A stretch of DNA of 64,000 bases. Source: Alysiella filiformis (GTDB taxonomy: Bacteria > Pseudomonadota > Gammaproteobacteria > Burkholderiales > Neisseriaceae). Below are positions 1 to 8,490 of this stretch, piece by piece. Below the pieces are notes generated by a model that worked only from the letters and a program-made list of their open reading frames with translations, was not told the DNA's origin and ran no database searches. The stretch's first letter is position 1. Every line of letters starts with the position of its first letter. Location of the stretch: contig NZ_CP059564.1 in the NCBI RefSeq assembly GCF_014054525.1, positions 1,808,357-1,872,356 on the forward strand. The letters are read 5' to 3'. Made by a program: the position numbers and the translations under genes.

Positions 1-494
1 TGGTGCCGCAAATGGACAGATTGAAAGAAGACATGCCCGTGGCATTGGCGGTATCGTTGCACGCCAGCAATGATAAAGTGCGCGATGAGATTATTCCGCT
101 CAACAAAAAATATCCGCTCAAAGAATTGATGGCAGCCTGCAACCGCTATTTGGCAAAAGCCCCACGCGATTTCGTGACATTTGAATATGTGATGTTGGAC
201 GGCGTGAATGACAAACCCGAACACGCGCGTGAATTGATTGATTTGGTCAAAGACACGCCATGCAAATTCAATTTGATTCCGTTCAACCCCTTTCCCAATT
301 CGGGTTATGAACGCTCAACCAATAAAAACATCAATATTTTCAAAGATATTTTAATGGAAGCAGACATTGTTACCACCGTACGCAAAACGCGCGGCGATGA
401 CATTGACGCAGCCTGCGGACAATTAGCAGGGCAAGTTCAGGACAAAACCAAGCGTCAAGCCAAATGGCAACAAATTTATTTGGAGAAACAATGA
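1..494 (+). CDS. rlmN: 23S rRNA/tRNA adenine-C2 methyltransferase RlmN, C-terminal part
   Basis: Cut by the left window edge, so only the last ~164 codons are present. RlmN is a radical-SAM enzyme that methylates C2 of A2503 in 23S rRNA and A37 of some tRNAs. The visible part carries family signatures: [44 protein letters not shown] and, near the end, [18 protein letters not shown], which contains the C-terminal cysteine that forms the methyl-protein intermediate. The CxxxCxxC cluster motif lies outside the window. The stop overlaps the start of the downstream pilW-like gene (ATGA), so the two are probably co-transcribed. Identity is secure. Confidence 0.95.
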   Translation, partial: VPQMDRLKEDMPVALAVSLHASNDKVRDEIIPLNKKYPLKELMAACNRYLAKAPRDFVTFEYVMLDGVNDKPEHARELIDLVKDTPCKFNLIPFNPFPNSGYERSTNKNINIFKDILMEADIVTTVRKTRGDDIDAACGQLAGQVQDKTKRQAKWQQIYLEKQ

Positions 495-1327
495 TGATGA
501 AAACGGTTTTTGCCAAAATGATGGTGCTGACGGTGTTGGGCAGCGCATTAGCCGCTTGTTCCAGCGCCGATGGCGGCAAAAGAAGACAAGCGCGTGTGCA
601 ATTCAGCCAGCCTGAAACCGTACAGCTCAAAGAAGCCTCGCGCCAAGAACGCCAAGAAAATGCCGTCAAAATCAAAACCGAATTGGCGATTGAATACATG
701 CGCAGCCGCGATTACCGTTCTGCCACCGCCACCATTGAAGAAGCCTTGAAAATTGACCCCAAATATGCTGTGGCTTGGTTGGTACGCGCCCAAATTTACC
801 AATTTTTGAAAGTGTATGACAAAACCAAAGAAAGTTTCCAACGCGCCTTTGCCCTAACCCCCAATAGCGCGGAACTGAACAACAACTATGGCTGGTTTTT
901 GTGCGATGCCTTAAAGCAGCCCAATCAAGCCCTGCCCTATTTTGACAAGGCTTTGGCAGACCCCACCTACCCCACGCCCGAAACCGCCAATTTGAACAAA
1001 GGCATTTGCAGCAGCCGCATGAAACAGCACAATTTGGCAGACGCTTATTTCTTACGCGCTTTGGCGATGAGTCCCGATTTTTTACCAGCCATCAAGGAAC
1101 GCGCGCGCAACAAACTGGATATGGGCGACATTGCCGAAGCCGACCGCTTGTTCCGCCAATATCAAAGCCAAATCAACCCTTTGCTGCCTGATGATTTGCT
1201 TTTGGGCTGGCGCATTGCCAAGGCACAAGACGAAAGCCAAGCCGCTTACGAATATGAAGCGCAACTGCGTGCCAATTTCCCCTATTCAGATGAATTGCAA
1301 TCCATTACCACAGGAAGCAGCCAATAA
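491..1327 (+). CDS. pilW: Type IV pilus biogenesis lipoprotein PilW/PilF (TPR protein)
   Basis: A 278-residue lipoprotein. The start at 491 is preferred to the upstream ATG at 464 because GGAG lies 5-8 bases before it and it begins a signal peptide with lipobox LAAC (Cys about residue 20). Tandem TPR motifs follow (for example [16 protein letters not shown] and [16 protein letters not shown]). The family is an outer-membrane-anchored pilotin-like factor that stabilises type IV pilus fibres and, in PilF members, helps the secretin assemble. It overlaps rlmN and the next gene starts within its stop codon (TAATG), so it sits in a tight rlmN-pilW-rodZ-like run, a common arrangement in beta- and gammaproteobacteria. 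Confidence 0.92.
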   Translation: MMMKTVFAKMMVLTVLGSALAACSSADGGKRRQARVQFSQPETVQLKEASRQERQENAVKIKTELAIEYMRSRDYRSATATIEEALKIDPKYAVAWLVRAQIYQFLKVYDKTKESFQRAFALTPNSAELNNNYGWFLCDALKQPNQALPYFDKALADPTYPTPETANLNKGICSSRMKQHNLADAYFLRALAMSPDFLPAIKERARNKLDMGDIAEADRLFRQYQSQINPLLPDDLLLGWRIAKAQDESQAAYEYEAQLRANFPYSDELQSITTGSSQ

Positions 1328-2244
1328 TGATGAAACAAAAAAAATCTGCCGATAAAAAAACGCAACAAACTGGCGAATCTGCCCTTGAATTGACCATGGC
1401 TTTGGGTCGTGAATTGCGCTTGTTGCGCGAACAGAAAGGTTTGAGCATAAAAGAAGTGGCGGCGCGTTTGAAATTGCCTGCACGTCAAATTGAAACTTTG
1501 GAACAGGGGCAATATGCTGGGCTGCCTGAACCCGTGTTTGTGCGTGGTTTTTTGCGCAGCTATGGGCGTTTTTTGGACATGAATGAGCTGCGTTTGAATG
1601 AATATTTGGCAAACATTTCGCCCATCACACAAGCGTATCAGCAAAACAAACGCAAAGGCGGTGTGAATTACAGCAACACGCGCGTGAAAAAAGCGTTTCC
1701 CAAATGGATTTTTGGGGTGCTGGCTGTGGCGGTGCTGGCGGCTGGTGTGTACGCATGGCAAATGAAATCGGCTGACGAAACCGCCAAGCAAGAAAGCCAA
1801 ATCAGCCAAAATGTGGCAAGCCCCAGTGAAGAAAATGTCAATGGCAACAACGTTTTGGTTAAACCGATGACGGCAAGCGACACGGCAACCGAAACCGTTA
1901 CCGCCACAGCCACCACCCCTTCATCTGCCCACGCTGCCACCCAAGCGGGCAATGCGGCAAGCAATGTGCCTGCTGTGATGGGCGTGGCTGGCGAATTGGT
2001 GGTCACACCCAAATACCGCACCATGCTTACCGTTACCGATATTGGCGGCAAAGTTTTGATGAACACCATTGTGCCTGCCAACAGCGAACACCGTTTTAAA
2101 GAAGGTGCGCCTTTTGATGTGCGTATTGGCTATGCGGTTGGTGCGGTGGCATCGTTCAACGGTCAAGCGATTGACCTTGATGCCAAACGCAAAGGCGGCA
2201 AGTCGGTTTCGTTTACCGCAGGTGAAGCTGCACCTGCACAATGA
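1327..2244 (+). CDS. RodZ-like helix-turn-helix membrane protein
   Basis: 305 residues. The N-terminus is a Cro/Xre-type helix-turn-helix (about residues 23-90: GRELRLLREQKGLSIKEVAA, then RLKLPARQIETLEQG and PVFVRGFLRSYGR). A basic stretch and one transmembrane helix follow (about 120-140, WIFGVLAVAVLAAGVYAW), then a Thr/Ala-rich linker and a C-terminal DUF4115 domain. This is the RodZ architecture: a cytoplasmic HTH that binds MreB rather than acting as a classical repressor, and a periplasmic beta domain. In Neisseria such proteins are annotated as HTH transcriptional regulators, so the symbol is left empty. It starts inside the pilW stop codon and precedes ispG. Confidence 0.85.
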   Translation: MMKQKKSADKKTQQTGESALELTMALGRELRLLREQKGLSIKEVAARLKLPARQIETLEQGQYAGLPEPVFVRGFLRSYGRFLDMNELRLNEYLANISPITQAYQQNKRKGGVNYSNTRVKKAFPKWIFGVLAVAVLAAGVYAWQMKSADETAKQESQISQNVASPSEENVNGNNVLVKPMTASDTATETVTATATTPSSAHAATQAGNAASNVPAVMGVAGELVVTPKYRTMLTVTDIGGKVLMNTIVPANSEHRFKEGAPFDVRIGYAVGAVASFNGQAIDLDAKRKGGKSVSFTAGEAAPAQ

Positions 2245-2323
2245 TTTTGCCCCTTTATTGACCCGCATTTGCGCCCCGATTTTTTCAGGCTGCCTGAAAC
2301 CCCATTTTTGAGAACACAACATC

Positions 2324-3589
2324 ATGCCCCAAATCACACGCCGCGCCACCCACCAAGTGCAAATTGACCATTTAACAGTCGGTTCGCAAGCCCCTGTGGT
2401 GGTTCAATCCATGACCAACACCGACACCGCAGACGCAGTAGGCACCGCCCAACAAGTCAAAGAATTGTCTGACGCTGGCTCGGAAATGGTGCGCATTACG
2501 GTTAATTCGCCCGAAGCCGCGTCCAAAGTGGCAGAAATCCGCAGCCGTTTGAACGACATGGGCTGCAACACGCCTTTGGTGGGCGATTTCCATTTCAATG
2601 GCGAACGCCTGTTGGCGGAATTTCCCGATTGTGCCAAAGCCTTGTCCAAATACCGCATCAACCCGGGTAATGTGGGCAAAGGCGCAAAAGGCGATGAGAA
2701 ATTCGCCTACATGATACGCACCGCCGCCGAACACGATAAAGCCGTTCGCATTGGCGTGAACTGGGGCAGTTTAGACCAAAGCCTTGCCAAAAAAATGATG
2801 GACGCGAATTTGGCATCTGCCCAACCACAATCGCCCGAAGCGGTGATGAAAGAAGCCTTGATTGTTTCCGCTTTGGAATCGGCACAAAAGGCGGTGGATT
2901 TGGGGCTGCCTGAAAACAAAATCATTTTGTCGTGCAAAGTATCCAATGTGCAAGATTTGATTCAGGTTTACCGCGATTTGGGTTCGCGTTGCGCCTATCC
3001 TTTGCATTTGGGTTTGACCGAGGCGGGCATGGGCAGCAAGGGGATAGTCGCGTCCACCGCCGCTTTGTCGGTTTTGTTGCAAGAGGGCATTGGCGACACA
3101 ATCCGCATTTCGCTCACGCCCGAACCCAATTCTTCACGCACGCAAGAAGTGATTGTGGCACAAGAAATTTTGCAAACCATGGGTTTGCGTTCGTTCACGC
3201 CCATGGTTACGGCTTGCCCTGGTTGTGGGCGCACCACGAGTACGGTTTTTCAAGAATTGGCGCGTGATATTCAGCATTATTTGCGTGAACAAATGTCGGT
3301 GTGGCGTTGGCAATACCCTGGGGTGGAAAGTTTGAATGTGGCGGTGATGGGCTGTGTGGTCAATGGTCCGGGCGAAAGCAAATTGGCGGACATCGGCATT
3401 TCACTCCCAGGTACGGGCGAAACGCCTGTTGCGCCTGTGTATGTGGACGGCGAGCGCAAAGTTACCCTAAAAGGCGACAATATGGCGCAGGAATTTTTGG
3501 CGATTGTGCAAGAATATGTTGAAACCAATTATGGCGAAGGCGGCAAAAAACGCGCCACCAACAAAATCATTCCGATTCAATCTGTATAA
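2324..3589 (+). CDS. ispG: 4-hydroxy-3-methylbut-2-enyl diphosphate synthase (GcpE/IspG)
   Basis: 421 residues, full length for the family. IspG is a [4Fe-4S] enzyme of the non-mevalonate isoprenoid pathway that converts MEcPP to HMBPP. The N-terminal barrel motifs [27 protein letters not shown] and RINPGNVG are clear. The cluster ligands lie in [10 protein letters not shown] (about residue 303) and GCVVNGPGE (about 346), followed by the conserved [16 protein letters not shown] lies between it and the RodZ-like gene. The pilW-rodZ-ispG order is conserved in many Proteobacteria, which supports all three calls. Confidence 0.97.
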   Translation: MPQITRRATHQVQIDHLTVGSQAPVVVQSMTNTDTADAVGTAQQVKELSDAGSEMVRITVNSPEAASKVAEIRSRLNDMGCNTPLVGDFHFNGERLLAEFPDCAKALSKYRINPGNVGKGAKGDEKFAYMIRTAAEHDKAVRIGVNWGSLDQSLAKKMMDANLASAQPQSPEAVMKEALIVSALESAQKAVDLGLPENKIILSCKVSNVQDLIQVYRDLGSRCAYPLHLGLTEAGMGSKGIVASTAALSVLLQEGIGDTIRISLTPEPNSSRTQEVIVAQEILQTMGLRSFTPMVTACPGCGRTTSTVFQELARDIQHYLREQMSVWRWQYPGVESLNVAVMGCVVNGPGESKLADIGISLPGTGETPVAPVYVDGERKVTLKGDNMAQEFLAIVQEYVETNYGEGGKKRATNKIIPIQSV

Positions 3590-3627
3590 ATTTTGATTTT
3601 CAGGCTGCCTGAAACAAGGAGAACCTT

Positions 3628-4020
3628 ATGGAAGACAACAAAGAAGACTTACGCGCTTTATTATTGGAATTGTATTTGAAAAACAACCCCAAATTGGCGC
3701 ACCAAATTTTCATTTACAGTTTCAATGGCATTGTGGACATCAGCAGCAATCCATTTCAATATGTGAGTGGCGATTTGCCCCCCAATGTGAAAAAAACGCT
3801 GATTTTGCAAAATGTGCCGAGTGGCGAAATGATGCAAGCCTTTTTGGTGCCGATTGTGCAAAATGGCAAAACCATGTTCCAAATTCACAATGTGGTGCTG
3901 TATGGCAACAAAAGCGGCACGATTATTGAAATCAGTTTGGACGCAGACAAAATCAACAAAACGGAAAAATACCGCCAATTCTACAATTTGGCAAAAGGCA
4001 TTTTGCAACAGTTTATTTGA
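3628..4020 (+). CDS. Conserved hypothetical protein, 130 residues
   Basis: Not assigned to a family. It encodes a soluble protein with an acidic N-terminus (MEDNKEDLRALLLELYLKNN), alternating strand-like segments in the middle and a C-terminal helix. There is no signal peptide or transmembrane helix. A strong ribosome site (AAGGAG) stands 7 bases before the ATG. Codon use matches its neighbours, so it is very likely a real gene. It lies between ispG and a methyltransferase, each gap holding a DUS. Function unknown. Confidence 0.75.
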   Translation: MEDNKEDLRALLLELYLKNNPKLAHQIFIYSFNGIVDISSNPFQYVSGDLPPNVKKTLILQNVPSGEMMQAFLVPIVQNGKTMFQIHNVVLYGNKSGTIIEISLDADKINKTEKYRQFYNLAKGILQQFI

Positions 4021-4090
4021 TTGATTCTGTTTTTCAGGCAGCCTGAAATGGGTTTTCAGGCTGCTCATTGCATTTTGGGAAACCGTGTTC

Positions 4091-5194
4091 ATGCAAACCG
4101 TTTTATTTCATCACACGCCCATGGCGTATCGCAACAGCAGCAAACAAAAGCCGCCTCAACACGCGCTGGCGGTACAGGAAACTTCGGCAGAGCGCATCAT
4201 CAAAGCGGCACACCAGCATACGGCAACGGTGTGGCAAGGCGATTTTCACAATGCCAAACAGGTTTTGGCGGCAATCAAAAAGCGCGTTCGCCGCAAAATG
4301 AAAGCCGAATCTGACCCTGCCACAGCGTTTCACAAACACCGCATGGCGCAGGCGCAACAAAGCCAAATCATCAATATGCTGCTGGTGGAAATTGCAGGCG
4401 ATTACACCGTGAATGCACAACGTGCGCCCGATGTTCAGGCAGCCTTAAACGATGTTTTTGGTGCGAGCAATGGCGAAAGTTTCTTGTTGCCACTCAATCA
4501 GTTGCTGGGTTTCATTGGCGCACACGAGTGGCACAAAAAAGGCGTGGACATTGCCGAGTTGGGCGACAAAATTCATGTGCCATTTGGGGTGTTTTCGCCA
4601 ATTCGTGGCGAATATTTGGCATTGGTGGCGCAAACGCGGCTGCCTGAAAATTGCCAATCGGCACAAGACATTGGCACAGGCAGTGGCGTGTTGGCGGCAA
4701 TTTTGGCAAAACGCGGCGTGGGCAAAATCATCGCCACCGACAACAACCCACGCGCCATAGCTTGCGCCCAGCAAAATGTACAACGTTTGGGTTTGAGCCA
4801 ACACATTCAGTTGCGTGAATGCGATTTATTTGCCGATGAATGTGTGGATTTGATTGTGTGCAATCCACCTTGGCTGCCCGCGCAAGCCACATCTGCCATT
4901 GAAACCGCACTCTACGACCCCAAACACGCCATGCTCAAAGCCGTGTTGCAACGCGCCCACGCGCATTTACAACCCCATGGCGAGTTGTGGCTCATCATGT
5001 CTGATTTGGCGGAACATTTGGGCTTGCGCCAAAAAGATGAATTGGCACACATATTGGCACAAAATCATTGGCACATCGCCCACATCGCCCAAACCCAAGC
5101 CAGCCACCCCAAAGCCCACGACCCCAACGACCCATTGGCATTTGCCCGCAGTCAAGAACGCACTTTTTTATATTGTTTACAATCACAAAAATGA
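4091..5194 (+). CDS. Class I SAM-dependent methyltransferase (small methyltransferase/PrmB-like)
   Basis: About 367 residues from the ATG at 4091; a GTG six bases upstream is a weaker alternative. SAM-binding motif I is DIGTGSGVLAAILA (about residue 195), followed by an acidic motif (ATDNNPRAI) and the N6-type catalytic motif NPPW (about 258). NPPY/W is shared by enzymes that methylate a planar amide or amino nitrogen (glutamine, adenine, guanine), such as PrmB/HemK and RsmC. The N-terminal 150 residues are a helical domain not typical of PrmB. The substrate cannot be fixed from sequence. The next gene overlaps it by four bases (ATGA), indicating translational coupling. Confidence 0.8.
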   Translation: MQTVLFHHTPMAYRNSSKQKPPQHALAVQETSAERIIKAAHQHTATVWQGDFHNAKQVLAAIKKRVRRKMKAESDPATAFHKHRMAQAQQSQIINMLLVEIAGDYTVNAQRAPDVQAALNDVFGASNGESFLLPLNQLLGFIGAHEWHKKGVDIAELGDKIHVPFGVFSPIRGEYLALVAQTRLPENCQSAQDIGTGSGVLAAILAKRGVGKIIATDNNPRAIACAQQNVQRLGLSQHIQLRECDLFADECVDLIVCNPPWLPAQATSAIETALYDPKHAMLKAVLQRAHAHLQPHGELWLIMSDLAEHLGLRQKDELAHILAQNHWHIAHIAQTQASHPKAHDPNDPLAFARSQERTFLYCLQSQK

Positions 5195-5475
5195 CCCAAT
5201 CGCATTGGCAAACCGATTTCAGGCTGCCTGAAAACCCCACAAGTCCCCCCAAAGGCACATTGGCAAGCGGCGCATCGCCCGATGCCCAATTCATTTTTGA
5301 TGCCATATACGCCCACAGCGAGCGCGTTTACGTTCTGACCACCATGCAAGTGAACGATGAATGGGGTTTTATTGAACACGAAAAGCGGCAATATTTCGCC
5401 ACCCTGCCCGATTTACAGGCAGCCATCGCCGATTTTATGAATGCCCCCACCACCCATTTTGAAACGGAAAACTGA
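5191..5475 (+). CDS. Small conserved hypothetical protein, 94 residues
   Basis: The start at 5191 is chosen because it overlaps the methyltransferase stop (ATGA) and gives a compact acidic protein; longer in-frame starts lie inside the upstream gene. A DUS is embedded in codons 10-14 and reads FRLPE. No signal peptide, membrane helix or known motif was recognised. The ybaK-like gene starts three bases after its stop, so it is the middle cistron of a three-gene run. Function unknown. Confidence 0.7.
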   Translation: MTQSHWQTDFRLPENPTSPPKGTLASGASPDAQFIFDAIYAHSERVYVLTTMQVNDEWGFIEHEKRQYFATLPDLQAAIADFMNAPTTHFETEN

Positions 5476-5478
5476 ATC

Positions 5479-5961
5479 ATGGCAAAAACCGATTACCCCA
5501 TTACCCAAGCCGTGCGTTTTTTGCGTGAACAACACATTGATTTCACACCCCATTTATACGATTATGTGGAACGCGGTGGCACGGCACATTCCGCGCAATG
5601 CTTGGGTGTGGAAGAACATTGCGTCATCAAAACCATTGTTTTACAAAATGAAAAAAAGCAAGGCTTGATTGTGCTGATGCATGGCGACAAGCAAATTTCC
5701 ACACGCAATTTGGCGCGACAGCTCAATATGAAACACATCGACCCCGCCGACCCCAACCAAGCCAACAAATGGACAGGCTATTTGGTGGGCGGCACCAGCC
5801 CATTTGGTAGCAAAACCGCCCTGCCCGTGTTTGTGGAACGCAGCATTTGGGATTTGCCCCTGATTTACATCAACGGTGGCAAACGCGGCTTTTTGGTGTC
5901 GCTTTCCCCCAACGCGCTGCACAGTTTGCAAGCCCAAAGCGTTGATGTGGCAACGGAATGA
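5479..5961 (+). CDS. ybaK: YbaK/EbsC-type aminoacyl-tRNA editing deacylase
   Basis: 160 residues, normal for the family. The motifs fit YbaK/ProX: LREQHIDFTPHLYDY at the N-terminus, EEHCVIKTIVLQN, the IVLMHGDKQISTRNLARQL core, and the glycine-rich GYLVGGTSPFG followed by ALPVFVE and YINGGKRGFLVSLSP. The family hydrolyses Cys-tRNA(Pro) or related mischarged tRNAs in trans. It is the last gene of the methyltransferase run; about 250 bp of non-coding repeat sequence follow. Confidence 0.9.
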   Translation: MAKTDYPITQAVRFLREQHIDFTPHLYDYVERGGTAHSAQCLGVEEHCVIKTIVLQNEKKQGLIVLMHGDKQISTRNLARQLNMKHIDPADPNQANKWTGYLVGGTSPFGSKTALPVFVERSIWDLPLIYINGGKRGFLVSLSPNALHSLQAQSVDVATE

Positions 5962-6012
5962 TGTTTTTGCCTTCGGCAACAGAGTGCAAATGCCAACATC
6001 TCTACCCAAACA

Positions 6013-6034
6013 GGTCGGATATGAAATCTGCCCC
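6013..6034. repeat. Degenerate palindromic repeat (GGATATGAAATCTGCCC family)
   Basis: A palindrome with ATGAA at its centre, flanked by sequence resembling that at 19848-19890 (CTGCAAACCAAGCTTTGTAAAAC here, ACAAACCGAGTTTTGC there). The left arm is partly decayed. It lies in the 257-bp non-coding gap between ybaK and the TonB receptor, where I see no other element before the DUS at about 6123 and the Fur-type promoter. Confidence 0.6.
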
Positions 6035-6156
6035 TGCAAACCAAGCTTTGTAAAACACTTAGGTCGGCTCTGAGAGCCCTACCTACACGGCTGTATTAAA
6101 AATATCCGCAGTTTTACAAAGGTTTCAGGCTGCCTGAAAGCCATTACCCAATAAAA

Positions 6157-6187
6157 AATGATAATGATTTTCACAAAATGGTATAAT
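6157..6187 (+). promoter_or_regulatory. Promoter with probable Fur box for the TonB receptor
   Basis: A consensus -10 (TATAAT, 6182-6187) lies about 30 bases before the receptor start. The -35 region is covered by ATGATAATGATTTTCAC, close to the first two-thirds of the Fur consensus GATAATGATAATCATTATC. This is the classic layout for iron repression. Binding is inferred from sequence only. Confidence 0.75.
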
Positions 6188-6218
6188 TGGGATTTTTACG
6201 CTTTGCAAACCAAACATC

Positions 6219-8399
6219 ATGAAATTAAATCAAATTACGCTATCTTTACTGTTTGCTGCCATGCTGCCGTACACTTGTGCAGACGATGTGGCACAAAATT
6301 TGGACGAAGTCCACGTTCGCACCAAACGCGTGGTCAATGAAAAAGGCTACAAAGCCGAACGCACCGACATCACTGGTGTGAATACTTCCATTTTGGATAC
6401 ACCATACAGCATTGATGTGGTTACCCAAAAGCAATTGCAAGACAAGCAGCCTGAAAACTTGGAAGAAGCCGTAAAAGGGGTGAGCGGTTTAAATTCAGGC
6501 AACAATTTGGCTGGCACGATTGATACCATCGTAAGACGCGGCTACGGCACCAACCGCGATGGCTCAATCATGCGAAACGGCATGGGCAGCGCGTTGGCAC
6601 GCAACTTAACCGCCACCACCGAACGCGTGGAAGTGCTGAAAGGTTCAGCGTCCGTGTTGTACGGTTTGCAAGACGCGGGGGGCATTGTCAATGTCGTGAC
6701 CAAAAAACCCAATCACCAAACCCGTCAAAGCAGCCTGAACATCAGCTACGGCAGTTACGCCCATCGCCAAATCGGTTTGGATACCACTGCCCCCATTGGC
6801 AACACAGGCTTGGCATACCGCTTTATTGCTGATTATAAAAAGAAAAATTCATGGCGCAGTTTTGGTCAAAACACGGAATACATCATCGCCCCATCTTTAT
6901 CTTGGCAAAACGACACCAGCAAAATTTTAGCCAGCTACGAATACCAAAATTATTTGGGCGATTTTGACCGTGGCACATTCTTAAACACCAATTCAGGCAG
7001 CCTGAATTATTTGAAAGCAATGAACACGCCACTCAAAGCACGTTTGGACGACCCCATTAACCAAACAGATGGCTATTCCCACACCTTGCAATTAACAGGC
7101 AAACACAAAATCTCGCCCAACTGGACAGCCAAAACCGAATACGGTTTCAGCAAAAACCATTACAGCGATTGGCAAGCGCGTGTTGTGCGCCACAATGCCG
7201 CAGACGAAAAAGCAGGTGTGATTCGTCAGCGCGTAGACAGCACCGACCCGTCCAATTTGCGCATTCACAGTTTCAATACATCTCTGAACGGCTTGCTTGA
7301 CCAAAATGAAAACATCACACACAAATTCCGCGCGTCCGTGCAATTACAAGATTACAAATTGGCTTTGGGCGATTTGAAACGCAGCAACCCATTTAGCGTA
7401 TCATTGGCAAATTTGGTAAACGGTTCGGCTTATGGTTCTGATGAGATTAAGAAAAATCAGGCAGCCAGCACCGCCAATGCCGCCAGCAGCGACATGACAG
7501 AACAATACAAAACCGCGTCTTTATTATTGCAAAATTCAGCCTATTTGGGCGACAAGTGGATAGTGGCTGGTGGCGTACGCGCCCAATACCACAAAATCCA
7601 TTCTGGGCAAGGTCGTGGCACGGCATGGTTCCGCAACAACGACAGTGGTTTCAATATTTTGCCACAATTTGGGGCAGTGTATTTCATCAAGCCCAATGTT
7701 TCACTGTATGGCAACTGGGGCATGTCCGCAAAACCCAATCCGTCTCGCTCTTGGAATTACAATGGCGCAAAAATTGAATTGGAAAAAACCCAACAATTTG
7801 AAATTGGCAGCAAATACAATGGCGAAAACATCAGCGCAAACATCGCCTTATTCCAAATCAACAAAAAAGACACCGCCAAACGCTACACCGACCCCATAAG
7901 CAATGAACAAGTGATTCGCATTGCAGGCAAAGACCGTTCACGCGGTGTGGAAATTGATGTGAATGGCAAAATCACGCCCAAATTGGAAATTTCCGCCAAC
8001 TACACACTTACAGACACGAAAGTGAAACAAAATCTTGCCGACCCCACCGAAGTGGGCAAAGCCTTTGACAGCGTTCCCAAACACATGGGGGGCGTGCTGT
8101 TGAATTACGATTTTGGGCATGCGGCTGGTGGTAATTGGCGTGCAGGTGCTGGCATAGACTATCGCGGCTCATGGGGTTTCAATTACAATGGCAACTGGGT
8201 CAAAATGCCGTCTGCCACCACTTACAACGCTTTCGTTTCCTACGACACCAAAGTAAAAGGCAAAGATTTGAACCTGCGTTTAACAGGCAAAAATTTGGGC
8301 AACAAGCGTTATTTCACCACCCACACCACCGCCACAATGGAACATTTGCAAATTGCCAATCCGCGTGAAATTGGCGTGAGCGCAAAATTGAATTTCTAA
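6219..8399 (+). CDS. TonB-dependent siderophore receptor
   Basis: 726 residues. A short signal peptide (MKLNQITLSLLFAAMLPYT) is followed by a TonB-box-like segment (LDEVHVRTKR), a plug domain (about 55-165, with TPYSIDVVTQKQLQDKQPEN and ERVEVLKGSASVLYG) and a 22-strand-type barrel ending in KLNF with terminal Phe, the outer-membrane assembly signal. The plug pattern is that of FhuE/FoxA/FpvA-type ferric siderophore receptors. A DUS encodes SGSLNY within the barrel. The upstream Fur-like promoter supports an iron-uptake role, and a fused ABC exporter follows. The ligand cannot be read from sequence. Confidence 0.92.
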   Translation: MKLNQITLSLLFAAMLPYTCADDVAQNLDEVHVRTKRVVNEKGYKAERTDITGVNTSILDTPYSIDVVTQKQLQDKQPENLEEAVKGVSGLNSGNNLAGTIDTIVRRGYGTNRDGSIMRNGMGSALARNLTATTERVEVLKGSASVLYGLQDAGGIVNVVTKKPNHQTRQSSLNISYGSYAHRQIGLDTTAPIGNTGLAYRFIADYKKKNSWRSFGQNTEYIIAPSLSWQNDTSKILASYEYQNYLGDFDRGTFLNTNSGSLNYLKAMNTPLKARLDDPINQTDGYSHTLQLTGKHKISPNWTAKTEYGFSKNHYSDWQARVVRHNAADEKAGVIRQRVDSTDPSNLRIHSFNTSLNGLLDQNENITHKFRASVQLQDYKLALGDLKRSNPFSVSLANLVNGSAYGSDEIKKNQAASTANAASSDMTEQYKTASLLLQNSAYLGDKWIVAGGVRAQYHKIHSGQGRGTAWFRNNDSGFNILPQFGAVYFIKPNVSLYGNWGMSAKPNPSRSWNYNGAKIELEKTQQFEIGSKYNGENISANIALFQINKKDTAKRYTDPISNEQVIRIAGKDRSRGVEIDVNGKITPKLEISANYTLTDTKVKQNLADPTEVGKAFDSVPKHMGGVLLNYDFGHAAGGNWRAGAGIDYRGSWGFNYNGNWVKMPSATTYNAFVSYDTKVKGKDLNLRLTGKNLGNKRYFTTHTTATMEHLQIANPREIGVSAKLNF

Positions 8400-8434
8400 T
8401 CTGAAAATGCGGTTTCAGGCAGCCTGAAAACGTG

Positions 8435-8457
8435 TAGGGTGGACACTGTCCACCCTA
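8435..8457. repeat. Perfect 11-bp-arm palindrome between receptor and ABC genes
   Basis: TAGGGTGGACA and its reverse complement flank a single base. It follows a DUS in the 91-bp gap between the TonB receptor and the ABC transporter. It could fold as a hairpin and lower downstream expression, or be one copy of a dispersed palindrome; no T-run follows, so it is not a clear intrinsic terminator. Confidence 0.7.
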
Positions 8458-8490
8458 TAAACGTGTACTTTATCCCAATCTAAAAAAATC